Source of the DNA: Cloacimonetes bacterium UBA5614 | GTDB taxonomy: Bacteria > Cloacimonadota > Cloacimonadia > Cloacimonadales > Cloacimonadaceae | Length of the DNA: 64,000 bases | NCBI GenBank assembly: GCA_002424605.1 | Contig: DIKQ01000005.1 | Coordinates: 638,913-702,912 of the forward strand | Direction: 5' to 3' | Part shown: piece by piece, positions 53,076 through 60,735 of the stretch | Position numbering within the stretch: the first letter of the stretch is position 1 | Layout of the letters: each line of letters starts with the position of its first letter | The notes under the pieces: generated by a model | Told to the model about the DNA's origin: nothing | Seen by the model: only the letters and a program-made list of their open reading frames with translations | The model's database searches: none | Program-made: the position numbers and the translations under genes

Positions 53076-53642
53076 TTACTTCATCCCGAACCAGTTAGAG
53101 TCATTCAGGTCCGCTTCAAACTGATTGCGGTCTTCAGCTTCCCTGATTTTTTTCCCGGCGGCTTCCGCCAGGTCGTGGTATTTCTGAAATTCCTCTTTGT
53201 TGCCGTTCAGCGCCTGGGCGCGTGCCATGGCTTCATAGGCATAGGCAAGGTCCCAGTCCTCCGCCTTGGCGGTTTCTGCCCATTCCAGCGTGTTTTTCGC
53301 ATGGTAAAGGGCGGCTTCCTTATGTTCCAGGACAGCATAGACGTGCGCAATCATCCATTCTCCGCGCAGGATGTTGATTGGCTGTTCCAGTTGACGCCAG
53401 TGGAACAGCGATGTATGAACCATATTTATCAGCACATCTTCGTCGGCTTTGGTGCGGTCCGGTTTGAGCAAAAGCTCCCAACTCTGGTTGAAATAGGCGA
53501 TACCCATATCCTGGTGCAGTTGCAGGATTTCTTCTTTTGTCATTTCCTTCTCCTTATCCGGAGCTTGCCCCTGGGCAGACAAAGCGCAGGCAAGCAGTAT
53601 TATCAGCATTGTAATAAATATTCTTTTATGGTGCGAAAACAT
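53076..53642 (-). CDS. Secreted TPR-like protein
   Basis: A 188-residue protein with a signal peptide (about 1-26, ending SAQG) and helical repeats such as MGIAYFNQSWELL, AHVYAVLEHKEAALYHAKNTLEWAETAK and LAYAYEAMARAQALNGNKEEFQKYHDLAEAAGKKI, the last matching TPR closely. Probably periplasmic. Ribosome site AGGAGGAAAGG. It precedes the nitroreductase gene by 26 bases. Function unknown. Confidence 0.75.
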   Translation of the reverse strand: MFSHHKRIFITMLIILLACALSAQGQAPDKEKEMTKEEILQLHQDMGIAYFNQSWELLLKPDRTKADEDVLINMVHTSLFHWRQLEQPINILRGEWMIAHVYAVLEHKEAALYHAKNTLEWAETAKAEDWDLAYAYEAMARAQALNGNKEEFQKYHDLAEAAGKKIREAEDRNQFEADLNDSNWFGMK

Positions 53643-53667
53643 CCTTTCCTCCTAAATTCTTCATCGG

Positions 53668-53700
53668 ATTATAATTAAACCGGGCGGTCCTTTTTGTCAA
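53668..53700 (-). promoter_or_regulatory. Possible promoter of the TPR-like gene
   Basis: Minus strand TTGACA at 53695-53700. The hexamer at 17 bases is TAATTA (53672-53677), weak; a perfect TATAAT (53668-53673) lies at 21 bases, too far for standard sigma-70 spacing. Confidence 0.35.
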
Positions 53701-53706
53701 CCATAG

Positions 53707-53775
53707 CCTGCCTGATGCGTGAACGATACGGGAACAATACGTGAACAAAGCTCCCGTTGCCTTCCCGTATCATGA
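53707..53775 (+). repeat. Period-11 palindromic element
   Basis: CCTGCCTGATG, CGTGAACGATA, CGGGAACAATA, CGTGAACAAAG, CTCCCGTTGCC, TTCCCGTATCA, TGA in exact 11-base steps. GATACGGGAA (53725-53734) pairs perfectly with TTCCCGTATC (53762-53771). Very similar to the copy at 21.0 kb in opposite orientation. It lies between the transglycosylase and TPR-like genes, both on the minus strand. Confidence 0.82.
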
Positions 53776-53781
53776 GGGATG

Positions 53782-54279
53782 TCAGCGGATGATTTTATTG
53801 ATGAAAAAGCGGGTTTCTGGAATGTCGGAAAAGAGATAAACGTAGTTTTTGGCGGGGTCGATGCTGATGCCTTTGATTCTTTTGTCCACCTTGGTTTCAC
53901 CCCAGTTGTAGGCAGCCAGTGCCAGCGACCAGTTTTGTTTGTATCTGCCCAGCAGGTAACGCATGTAGGTGGCGGAGATTTTGAGATTGTAAAATGGGAC
54001 AAAAAGCAGACCCCGCTTGTGGCCGGTATTGATATAAAACGCCGTGTCCTCGCGCACCTGTCCCAGTCCGATGGCCTGCTGGCGGGATACTGCCAGGCTG
54101 CGGAAGGAGCTTTCCGCACCAATCAGCCGGTAAAAGCGTACGGGGTCCAGCTTGTAATAGATGGCATAACCCAGCGTCATCAGACGCAGGGAGACGGGAT
54201 TGTAAAACAACACGATGATTGCCAGCCCCAGCAGGATGAGCTTGAGGAAAAGGCGCTTTATTTTTGGCTTTTTTGCCAT
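53782..54279 (-). CDS. Lytic transglycosylase (SLT domain)
   Basis: A 165-residue protein with an N-terminal membrane segment (about 10-26, LFLKLILLGLAIIVLFY) that anchors it facing the periplasm. The SLT fold follows: RLIGAESSFRSLAVSRQQAIGLGQV carries catalytic Glu56 in the ESSF motif and the IGLGQV core, then YMRYLLGRYKQNWSLALAAYNWG with the AYN signature. It cuts peptidoglycan to anhydromuropeptides. It overlaps the end of the upstream TPR gene by 22 bases, so they are co-translated. Size and anchor resemble MltE or the N-terminal part of Slt proteins. Confidence 0.9.
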   Translation of the reverse strand: MAKKPKIKRLFLKLILLGLAIIVLFYNPVSLRLMTLGYAIYYKLDPVRFYRLIGAESSFRSLAVSRQQAIGLGQVREDTAFYINTGHKRGLLFVPFYNLKISATYMRYLLGRYKQNWSLALAAYNWGETKVDKRIKGISIDPAKNYVYLFSDIPETRFFINKIIR

Positions 54280-54905
54280 ACTTTGCGGTAGTTGCGCTTG
54301 TAGCGGTCGTTATCCGGACTCAGGTGCATGGCTTTGTGGAAATCCGCCATCACTTCCTTGAGCGGATACTTCAGTTTTAGCTTCAGCGCGCCGGTGTTGT
54401 TGAATAGCGCTGCATCTTCGGGAGTAAGCCCCGCCGCCTTCTGCAGGAGTTCCAGCGCTTCGGCGTTGCGGTTTTCCGCTTCCAGCAGGGCTGCCTGGAA
54501 CTGCATATCCAGGGAGGCGGAGAATTTGTCCCTGCCCACAGGGTCCCGGGACAAGCCGCTCAGCATCTTGAGCAGGCTGTTCTGGGGATTTGCTTCCAAA
54601 AGCTGGTCATAGACTGCCCCCGCATCTTCAAAACGTCGCGCCAAAAGCAGGCACTGACCGTAGGTGATGCCGGCAAATACCTGGTCCGGAAGCTGGCTAT
54701 GGATGGGTTCCAGCAGTTCAATAGCTGTCTCGTATTCGCGCAGGTTCATTCTGGCCAGGGCAAGGTTAAAGCGGTTTTCCGGAGTGTCAGACCAGCGCAG
54801 GATGCGCTCAAACCCAGCCACGGCTTTTTTCCTGCTGCCATAAAGCAGCTGCTTTTGGGCAGCCGTTCTGTAAAACGGGAGGATTAGTCTCTGCAGTATA
54901 TTCAT
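54258..54905 (-). CDS. TPR protein
   Basis: A 215-residue protein from ATG 54905. The open frame extends to 55184 but overlaps the HlyIII-like gene there, so the extension is rejected. It has three to five TPR-like repeats: PENRFNLALARMNLREYETAIELLEP, VFAGITYGQCLLLARRFEDAGAVYDQLLEANPQ, AALLEAENRNAEALELLQKAAGLTPEDAALFNNTGALKL. No signal peptide is clear, though the N-terminus (ILQRLILPFY) is mildly hydrophobic. It probably forms an operon with the transglycosylase and may act as its partner. Confidence 0.72.
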   Translation of the reverse strand: MNILQRLILPFYRTAAQKQLLYGSRKKAVAGFERILRWSDTPENRFNLALARMNLREYETAIELLEPIHSQLPDQVFAGITYGQCLLLARRFEDAGAVYDQLLEANPQNSLLKMLSGLSRDPVGRDKFSASLDMQFQAALLEAENRNAEALELLQKAAGLTPEDAALFNNTGALKLKLKYPLKEVMADFHKAMHLSPDNDRYKRNYRKVWQKSQK

Positions 54906-54993
54906 AATATCAGGGTTCAGTTCTGCCTGACTGCGCAATACTGTCAAGCAGGATTGAGATTGACGGTTAACAGCAGACTGCCAGAGTGGGTTT

Positions 54994-55668
54994 ATGAACG
55001 AAAATAAAAAGAGACAGTCATTTCTGGAAAAAGTTCCGCTCAGCCCCAAACAATCGCTGGGAGAGGAAATAGCCAACAGCATCACGCACGGCACCGGGGT
55101 GGGACTCAGCATCGCAGCGCTGGTGATTTTAGTCGTCTTTGCCGCCAGACTGGGAGACGCCTGGAAAGTGGTGGGTTTCAGCATTTACGGCGCAATGCTG
55201 ATTATCATGTTCCTGTCCTCCACCCTGTATCACGCCTTCCAGCAACCTATGGTGAAGCGCTTTTTCCGCATTTTGGACCATAGCTGCATCTGCCTGCTGA
55301 TTGCCGGCACCTACACGCCTATCACCATCGGTGTGATGCGCGGTGGTTGGGGATGGACCCTGTTCGGGCTTATCTGGGGACTGACCCTGCTGGTGATAAA
55401 CCTGCAGATTTTTGCCATGCACAAGCTGAAATGGATGTCCACCGTGCTGTATATTATCATGGGCTGTCTGATTGTGATTGCAGTCCGCCCCCTGATGGCA
55501 AAAGCGCCGGCAGGATTGATGACCTGGATGCTGTTAGGCGGTGCCTGCTACCTGCTGGGGGTCATCTTCTACGCCTGGAAAAAACTGCCCTGGCATCACC
55601 CCATCTGGCATCTGTTTGTGCTGGGCGGAGCAGTCTGCCACTTCTTCGGAATGCTTCGGCTGGTCTGA
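54994..55668 (+). CDS. Hemolysin III / PAQR-family membrane protein
   Basis: A 224-residue protein with seven membrane segments. Family motifs are GEEIANSITHGTGVGLSIAAL at the N-terminus, SSTLYHAF in the second segment, LDHSCICLLIAGTYTPITIG, and HPIWHLFVLGGAVCHFFGML at the C-terminus, with the conserved His and Asp residues forming the zinc site of this superfamily. The name comes from a Bacillus cereus protein; a hydrolase or ceramidase-like role is suspected for relatives. The stop codon lies at the edge of the repeat array next to the RAYT gene. Confidence 0.92.
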   Translation: MNENKKRQSFLEKVPLSPKQSLGEEIANSITHGTGVGLSIAALVILVVFAARLGDAWKVVGFSIYGAMLIIMFLSSTLYHAFQQPMVKRFFRILDHSCICLLIAGTYTPITIGVMRGGWGWTLFGLIWGLTLLVINLQIFAMHKLKWMSTVLYIIMGCLIVIAVRPLMAKAPAGLMTWMLLGGACYLLGVIFYAWKKLPWHHPIWHLFVLGGAVCHFFGMLRLV

Positions 55669-55680
55669 AGCATTGCTTCC

Positions 55681-55729
55681 TGATGACAGCAACCTGAGGT
55701 TGCTGCGGCAAGCAGGAGCTTGCCACCCC
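55681..55729. repeat. REP-type element, upstream copy
   Basis: Two palindromes in a row (55688-55704 and 55707-55724), identical over 49 bases to 56467-56515. A shorter palindrome, GAAGC-ATT-GCTTC (55667-55679), overlaps the end of the HlyIII-like gene. Confidence 0.9.
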
Positions 55730-55771
55730 GTGTGATAGAACAATAAACTTCAGACATATTCAGAATTACAT

Positions 55772-56401
55772 ATGAGTAAGATAGTTGAGCAACATCGCAG
55801 TCATGGCCCGCATATCCAGTTAAGTGATGCAGTAGTTTTTATCACCTGGCGATTAGCATTTACGCTACCCCGGCATCTGGAAGAGCTTTATAATGAATTG
55901 AAAAAGCCTGATATAGATAATCTGCCAAATCTCGAGGGAGTAAAAAGAAAGGATATCAATCTCTTCAACAGGTTTTGCCAATATGATGACGCACTTGGGA
56001 AACTAAATATAGCCGGGATATCTTTAAACAAACCTGATATCGTAAATATAACAAAAGAAGCATTGCATTACTACTATTCCAAGACGTATGAGCTTCATGC
56101 CTACTGCATAATGTCAAACCATCTGCACATTTTAATAAAGCCTCAAAAGGACGAAACCGGATGTTACTATAAAGTCAGCAGTATAGTCCAGAAGATAAAA
56201 TCCTTTACTGCCCAACGAATTAACAAGCATCTGAACAGGCAAGGTCAATTGTGGGACAGGTTTTATTTTGACAGGATAATTAGAGACCATACCGATTATC
56301 TGAATGTTGTGCAGTACATTGTGGATAATCCGGTTAAAGCCGGTTTGACAGATAAGCCTGAGGATTGGCCTGATAGTTACTTACATCAATCTCTAAGGTG
56401 A
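55772..56401 (+). CDS. REP-associated tyrosine transposase (RAYT, Y1 family)
   Basis: A 209-residue HUH single-strand transposase. The HUH motif is H117-L118-H119 in MSNHLHILIKP. The C-terminal signature LWDRFYFDRIIRDHTDYLNVVQYIVDNPVKAGL matches the RAYT block in order and spacing, placing the catalytic tyrosine at Tyr182, just before the NP motif, as in the Escherichia coli enzyme. RAYTs are single-copy, vertically kept enzymes that act on REP palindromes. The ribosome site is weak and the gene is more AT-rich than its neighbours. Identical palindromic repeats flank it on both sides. Confidence 0.93.
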   Translation: MSKIVEQHRSHGPHIQLSDAVVFITWRLAFTLPRHLEELYNELKKPDIDNLPNLEGVKRKDINLFNRFCQYDDALGKLNIAGISLNKPDIVNITKEALHYYYSKTYELHAYCIMSNHLHILIKPQKDETGCYYKVSSIVQKIKSFTAQRINKHLNRQGQLWDRFYFDRIIRDHTDYLNVVQYIVDNPVKAGLTDKPEDWPDSYLHQSLR

Positions 56402-56430
56402 TGCTCTCTCTCTTTTAATGTCGTTGGGCT

Positions 56431-56515
56431 GTCAAGCTCCTGCTTGACAGAAGAAGCGCAGCTTCTTGATGACAGCAACCTGAGGTTGCTGCGGCAAGCA
56501 GGAGCTTGCCACCCC
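56431..56515. repeat. REP-type element, downstream copy: four palindromes in series
   Basis: Four consecutive palindromes (56431-56448, 56451-56467, 56474-56490, 56493-56510) with centres about 19-23 bases apart. The last two are identical to the upstream copy. The first is the inverted form of the GTCAAGC hairpin at 2464. Confidence 0.9.
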
Positions 56516-56626
56516 AAGGTCAATGCACAGATGCCATACATAACTAAAATGCCATATTCCTTGACAAATCAGCGTTGATTATCATTTTGAAATAGATGAT
56601 TAAGTCATATAATGTGAGGATTTAGC

Positions 56627-57805
56627 ATGTTTACTCCAAGAGATAAGAACATTGACGGACTGATAGAGCAGCTTTCCGCACTGCAGCAAGGCCTGCACGG
56701 CAATGATTTCCTGCTGACCTGGGACAAAACGGAAGCAGACCTCAAAGCCGTGATGCTGGCGGCGGAAATCCTGCAAGCGCTTCACTGGCAGGGCAAAAGC
56801 GCCCGTTCCTTCAACCACGGACTGGCGATATCCATCTTTAGAGACAATTCCACCCGCACCCGTTTCAGTTTTGCTTCGGCTGCCAGTTTGCTGGGACTCA
56901 CGCTTTCAGAACTGGACGAGGTGAAAAGCCAGGTTGCCCACGGCGAGACAGTACGCGAAACGGCCAATATGATATCTTTCCTGACCGAGGTAATCGGCAT
57001 CCGTGACGACATGTATCCCGGTGAAGGCCACACCTATATGCTGGAAGTGGCGCAAGCGGTGGAACAGGGTCACAAAGAGGGTCTGCTGCCCTCGCGTCCC
57101 ACTTTGGTAAACCTGCAATGCGACCTCGACCATCCCACCCAGTCACTGGCAGACCTCTTAAAGCTGAAGGACTATTTCGGCGGACTGGAAAACCTCAAAG
57201 GCAAGAAAATCGCCATGAGCTGGGCATATTCACCCAGTTACGGCAAACCCCTGTCCGTACCCCAGGGTGTCATCAACCTGATGTCACGCTTCGGGATGGA
57301 AGTGGTGCTGGCTCATCCCGAGGGCTATGACCTGTTGCCGGAAACCCTTTTGACAGCGCAGGATTTTGCCAAAAAGTCCGGCGGAAGCTTCCGGCTCACC
57401 CACGATATGAAAGATGCCTTTGACAACGCCGATGTGGTCTATCCCAAAAGCTGGGCGCCCATGGCGGTCATGCAGAAAAGGACGGAACTGCTCAAGGCCG
57501 GCGACAAACAGGGGTTGGTTGACCTGGAAAAACACTGCCTGGCTGAAAACGCCAAACACACCAATTGGGAATGCACCGAAGAGATGATGCGCCTCACCAA
57601 AGACGGCAATGCCCTTTACGAACACTGCCTGCCTGCCGACATCACCGATGTAAGCTGTAAGCAGGGCGAGGTCTCCAAATCCGTCTTTGAGCGCTATCGC
57701 TATCACACCTACCAGGAAGCGGGCTTCAAACCTTATGTGATTGCCGCTATGATATTTATGTCCAAGATTGCCCATCCCGCGCAGAAGCTGAAGAGCTTCC
57801 TTTAA
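56627..57805 (+). CDS. ygeW: YgeW-type carbamoyltransferase
   Basis: A 392-residue aspartate/ornithine-carbamoyltransferase-fold protein. The carbamoyl-phosphate loop is FRDNSTRTRFSFASA (Ser75-Thr-Arg77-Thr-Arg79), and HPTQ (169-172) and EHCLPAD follow. The sequence style and length fit YgeW, a putative knotted carbamoyltransferase found with xanthine-dehydrogenase and selenium-dependent hydroxylase genes; ornithine is not the expected substrate. The ATG has GAGG; a TATAAT lies at 56608-56613. It is followed by the PLP enzyme, MocA-like and XdhC-like genes on the same strand. It probably takes part in purine or ureide breakdown yielding carbamoyl phosphate and ATP, which is inference. Confidence 0.85.
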   Translation: MFTPRDKNIDGLIEQLSALQQGLHGNDFLLTWDKTEADLKAVMLAAEILQALHWQGKSARSFNHGLAISIFRDNSTRTRFSFASAASLLGLTLSELDEVKSQVAHGETVRETANMISFLTEVIGIRDDMYPGEGHTYMLEVAQAVEQGHKEGLLPSRPTLVNLQCDLDHPTQSLADLLKLKDYFGGLENLKGKKIAMSWAYSPSYGKPLSVPQGVINLMSRFGMEVVLAHPEGYDLLPETLLTAQDFAKKSGGSFRLTHDMKDAFDNADVVYPKSWAPMAVMQKRTELLKAGDKQGLVDLEKHCLAENAKHTNWECTEEMMRLTKDGNALYEHCLPADITDVSCKQGEVSKSVFERYRYHTYQEAGFKPYVIAAMIFMSKIAHPAQKLKSFL

Positions 57806-57806
57806 C

Positions 57807-57869
57807 CCGCCTGACGCGTGGGCGTATCGAGGGGGTATCGGGGAGATTCCCCACGCATCCTCCCCGATG
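57807..57869 (+). repeat. Period-11 palindromic element with interleaved arms
   Basis: CCGCCTGACG, CGTGGGCGTAT, CGAGGGGGTAT, CGGGGAGATTC, CCCACGCATCC, TCCCCGATGG in 11-base steps. GCGTGGG (57816-57822) pairs with CCCACGC (57850-57856), and ATCGGGGA (57837-57844) pairs with TCCCCGAT (57861-57868); the order is A-B-A'-B', so the two stems are either alternative or form a pseudoknot. It separates ygeW from the PLP gene inside the presumed operon. Confidence 0.82.
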
Positions 57870-57903
57870 GAAAAGGGAAAGAAAGAATTGAAAGGAGAAG
57901 ATA

Positions 57904-59361
57904 ATGTCCAAGATTATCGGTAAAATAAACGGGGAAGTGCGGCTGAAAACCGCCAAACGCTGTAAGGAACGCAATATAACCCTGCCGACCTTTGCCCAGT
58001 TGCGCAATCCGGAGACCATCCCGCAGGAAATCAAAGACAAACTGAAACCTGTCGGACTGTGGAACATCAATCCGCTTAACCTTTTCCGTATAACCTGGAA
58101 AAACGATGTGAAGAGCGGACTTTTCGGGGGTGTTAACCATCTGGAAATCCCGTCTGAACTGACCGGGGTAAAAGCGCGCATTATCGGTCTGGTGGGCAAA
58201 TACTTCCCGACGGGAGCGCACAAAGTGGGCGCTGCCTATGGTTGCCTTGCCCCCCGTCTGGTGACCGGCGAATTTGACCCCACCTACCACAAAGCCGTCT
58301 GGCCTTCCACCGGCAACTATTGCAGGGGCGGGGCTTTTGACTGCGCTCTGCTCGATGTGGACGCCATTGCCATTTTGCCGGAGGAAATGAGCAGAGAGCG
58401 CTTTGAATGGCTAAAGAGCATAGGTGCGGAAGTGATTGCCACTCCCGGCTGTGAATCCAACGTGAAAGAGATTTACGACAAGTGCGATGAACTGCGTCCC
58501 GACCCGCGCAACCTCATCCTTAACCAGTTTGACGAATTCGGCAATCCGCTCTGGCATTATCACGTGACTGCACCCGCCATGCAGGAGGTGTTCGATGGTC
58601 TGGAACAATCAGGGAAACGTCTTGCCGCCTATATCTCCGCCACCGGTTCTGCAGGGACCATCGCGGCAGGCGACTACCTGCGCAACCTATACCCTCATTT
58701 GAAAGTAGTGGCAAGCGAAGCAGCCGAATGCCCGACTTTGCTGAACAACGGATTCGGCGGACACCGCATCGAAGGCATCGGCGACAAGCACGTCCCCTGG
58801 GTGCACAACGTCCGCAATACAGACGCAGTTGCAGCCATCCGGGATGAGGATTGCATGCGGCTGTTCCGAATGTTCAACGAACCGGCGGGACTGGCTTATA
58901 TACACAGCTTGGGAGTTCCGGCAGAAACGGCGGAAAAGCTTTCCCTGCTTGGCATTTCCTCCATTGCGAACCTGCTGGCTTGCATCAAGACAGCCAAATA
59001 CTTTGAACTGACAGAAGACGACGTCATCTTCACCATCTTTACGGATGCGGCGGATATGTATTCATCCAGATTGACGGAACTTACAGAGGAAAGAGGACAA
59101 TACTCCTCCATCCAGGCAGCCATAGACTATCACTCCTGCCTTCTGGCACAAAGCTATGACAACTTCCTGGAACTGTCCTACCAGGATAAAAAGCGCATCC
59201 ACAACCTGAAATACTACACCTGGGTGGAACAGCAGGGCAAGACCTATGAAGAAATCCTGGAACAGTGGAATCCGGAATATTGGAAGGATATCTTTGACAA
59301 CAACGTGCAGCGCCTGGATGAACTGATAGACGAATTCAACGAACTGGTCAGAAAGTCCTGA
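57904..59361 (+). CDS. Fold-type-II PLP enzyme (cysteine/tryptophan-synthase-like)
   Basis: A 485-residue pyridoxal-phosphate protein. The Schiff-base lysine is probably Lys107 in PTGAHKVGAAY, which resembles the TGAHK site of tryptophan synthase beta; the substrate-carboxylate loop is STGNYCRGG (135-143), and the glycine-rich phosphate loop is in ATGSAGTIAAGDYLR. The long C-terminus is unusual for cysteine synthases. It is not the diaminopropionate lyase YgeX usually seen beside ygeW, whose motifs differ. In this operon it may be a lyase for an amino-acid-like product, but the reaction cannot be named. Ribosome site AAAGGAG; mocA-like gene 2 bases downstream. Confidence 0.85.
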   Translation: MSKIIGKINGEVRLKTAKRCKERNITLPTFAQLRNPETIPQEIKDKLKPVGLWNINPLNLFRITWKNDVKSGLFGGVNHLEIPSELTGVKARIIGLVGKYFPTGAHKVGAAYGCLAPRLVTGEFDPTYHKAVWPSTGNYCRGGAFDCALLDVDAIAILPEEMSRERFEWLKSIGAEVIATPGCESNVKEIYDKCDELRPDPRNLILNQFDEFGNPLWHYHVTAPAMQEVFDGLEQSGKRLAAYISATGSAGTIAAGDYLRNLYPHLKVVASEAAECPTLLNNGFGGHRIEGIGDKHVPWVHNVRNTDAVAAIRDEDCMRLFRMFNEPAGLAYIHSLGVPAETAEKLSLLGISSIANLLACIKTAKYFELTEDDVIFTIFTDAADMYSSRLTELTEERGQYSSIQAAIDYHSCLLAQSYDNFLELSYQDKKRIHNLKYYTWVEQQGKTYEEILEQWNPEYWKDIFDNNVQRLDELIDEFNELVRKS

Positions 59362-59363
59362 AT

Positions 59364-59879
59364 ATGAAACTGGCCGCCATCATCCCCGCCGCCGGCAAAG
59401 GCAGACGCTTTGGCATGCCCAAGGTCGATGCGGAGTATAATGGCATCACCTTTGCCCAGAGAATCATCTCCACCCTGCAGGAAGCCGGCTTTGCGGACTA
59501 TGTGCTGGTGCGTGATGTGGAAACGCCGGATATGCTGGCAAGCGTCCGGTGGGGAATGCAAAAGGCGTTATCGGAAAACGAAAGACCTGACGGCTGGCTG
59601 GTCTGGCCGGTTGACCATCCCACGGTCAGAGTTACGACAATCATCGCCCTGGCAGGGATTTTCGCCAAAAACAGCAATAGCGTCATAATACCGCGCCACC
59701 AGGGCAGAAGCGGTCATCCTGTCCTGTTGCCGGGAGCTTTTTCCATCCCGGATAAACCCAATCCGCTGGGGCTGAAGGGCGTGATAATGGAATCGCACTT
59801 CCCGCTGGTCTTTGCAGATGTGGACGACGTGGGAATCCTGTTCAATTTCAATACCCCGGAGGATGTGCATTATGCCTGA
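59364..59879 (+). CDS. MocA/YgfJ-like nucleotidyltransferase
   Basis: A 171-residue protein with the NTP-transferase start LAAIIPAAGKGRRFGMPK (LAAG.G.R.G.PK signature) and the DWLVWPVDHPTV-type metal site (WLVWPVDHP), then RHQGRSGHPVLLPG, the hallmark of the MocA/YgfJ group. MocA adds CMP to molybdopterin to make the cytosine dinucleotide cofactor for xanthine-dehydrogenase-type hydroxylases. It starts 2 bases after the PLP gene and overlaps the XdhC-like gene by 8 bases. At 171 residues it is a little shorter than MocA (about 190). Confidence 0.87.
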   Translation: MKLAAIIPAAGKGRRFGMPKVDAEYNGITFAQRIISTLQEAGFADYVLVRDVETPDMLASVRWGMQKALSENERPDGWLVWPVDHPTVRVTTIIALAGIFAKNSNSVIIPRHQGRSGHPVLLPGAFSIPDKPNPLGLKGVIMESHFPLVFADVDDVGILFNFNTPEDVHYA

Positions 59880-60669
59880 CCATGGTCAATATTACTCCCG
59901 GCTTAGCGCTGCCATAGAATCCGGAAGCCCCGTCTGGCAGGCAACTGTGGTGGAAACGGACGGCTCCACCCCCGCCAGGATAGGTATGAAGCTGGCAATC
60001 CCGGTGTCAGGGGAGACCTTTGGAAACCTGGGTGGTGGAGAAATGGAATTCCTGGTTATCAATACTGTCCGCAGAGAAAAGCCGCAAGCTCCAGTCAGGT
60101 GGCAGTTCAATCTGGACGAGCAGGGCAAAGCGTTTTCGGACGGTGACGTAGAGACCGGGATGCTGTGCGGGGGAAGGGCGGAAGTACTGGTGGAACCGCT
60201 GTTTGCCACCCATCCTCTGTATATAATCGGGGCGGGGCATTGCGGCAGGGCATTGGCAGAGTTTGCCGTAAAGACGGACTTTCAGGTAACAGTCATCGAT
60301 AACCGCAAGGACCTCCTGCAGCAGGATGCCTTCCCATCATCCTGCCGGCTGGTTTACAACGACTATACAGCGCTGGATGAGACAATCTCCTTTGATGACA
60401 ACGCCTTCATCGTCATCATGACCTATGGGCATGTGCACGACAGGCAGGTGCTGGAATATTGCCTGGGCAGGACTTTTCGCTATCTGGGCATGATTGGCAG
60501 TAAAAACAAAGTGGCGGAAACCCTTGAAAAGCTCAAGGGGAAAGGCGTAGCAGAGCATGAACTGAAAAGGATTCACGCCCCTGTGGGACTTCCCATCGGA
60601 AGCCACACCCCCCATGAAATCGCTGTCAGCATCCTGGCAGAACTTATCCAGACCCGCAATCAAGCCTAA
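59872..60669 (+). CDS. XdhC/CoxI-family protein
   Basis: A 265-residue protein from ATG 59872 with GGAGG upstream. The N-terminal XdhC domain has ATVVETDGSTPARIGMKLAI and GMLCGGRAEVLVEPL; the C-terminal Rossmann-like domain has LYIIGAGHCGRALAEFA, VIMTYGHVHDRQVLEYCL and YLGMIGSKNK. XdhC proteins bind the molybdenum cofactor, promote its sulfuration and insert it into hydroxylases. Related YqeB/EF2563 proteins serve the selenium-dependent enzymes. With mocA and ygeW this points to a molybdenum-hydroxylase purine pathway whose structural genes lie elsewhere. Confidence 0.9.
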   Translation: MPDHGQYYSRLSAAIESGSPVWQATVVETDGSTPARIGMKLAIPVSGETFGNLGGGEMEFLVINTVRREKPQAPVRWQFNLDEQGKAFSDGDVETGMLCGGRAEVLVEPLFATHPLYIIGAGHCGRALAEFAVKTDFQVTVIDNRKDLLQQDAFPSSCRLVYNDYTALDETISFDDNAFIVIMTYGHVHDRQVLEYCLGRTFRYLGMIGSKNKVAETLEKLKGKGVAEHELKRIHAPVGLPIGSHTPHEIAVSILAELIQTRNQA

Positions 60670-60682
60670 TCCTTCCCAAAAG

Positions 60683-60708
60683 AAAAACCCCTGTTTCCAG
60701 GGGCTTTT
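60683..60708. terminator. Bidirectional rho-independent terminator
   Basis: CCCCTG (60688-60693) / CAGGGG (60698-60703) with a 4-base loop, AAAAA on the left and CTTTT on the right, between the stop of the XdhC-like gene and the stop of the convergent outer-membrane protein gene. Confidence 0.85.
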
Positions 60709-60735
60709 CCTTGCTTTTCAATTCTTTCGCAAGCC

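Larger units (their letters stand above)
55681..56515 (+). mobile_element. REPtron: RAYT transposase gene flanked by palindromic repeats
   Basis: A 49-base sequence is identical at 55681-55729 and 56467-56515 and brackets the RAYT gene. Each copy contains the two palindromes AGCAACCT-G-AGGTTGCT and GGCAAGC-AGGA-GCTTGCC. The downstream side has two further palindromes, GTCAAGC-TCCT-GCTTGAC (56431-56448) and AAGAAGC-GCA-GCTTCTT (56451-56467). The arrangement is the classical one for REP/RAYT systems. Confidence 0.8.

Noticed and set aside
54906..55184. N-terminal extension of the TPR protein
   Set aside because: It would overlap the HlyIII-like gene on the other strand by 190 bases and has a non-natural, serine-rich composition; the ATG at 54905 starts the conserved part.
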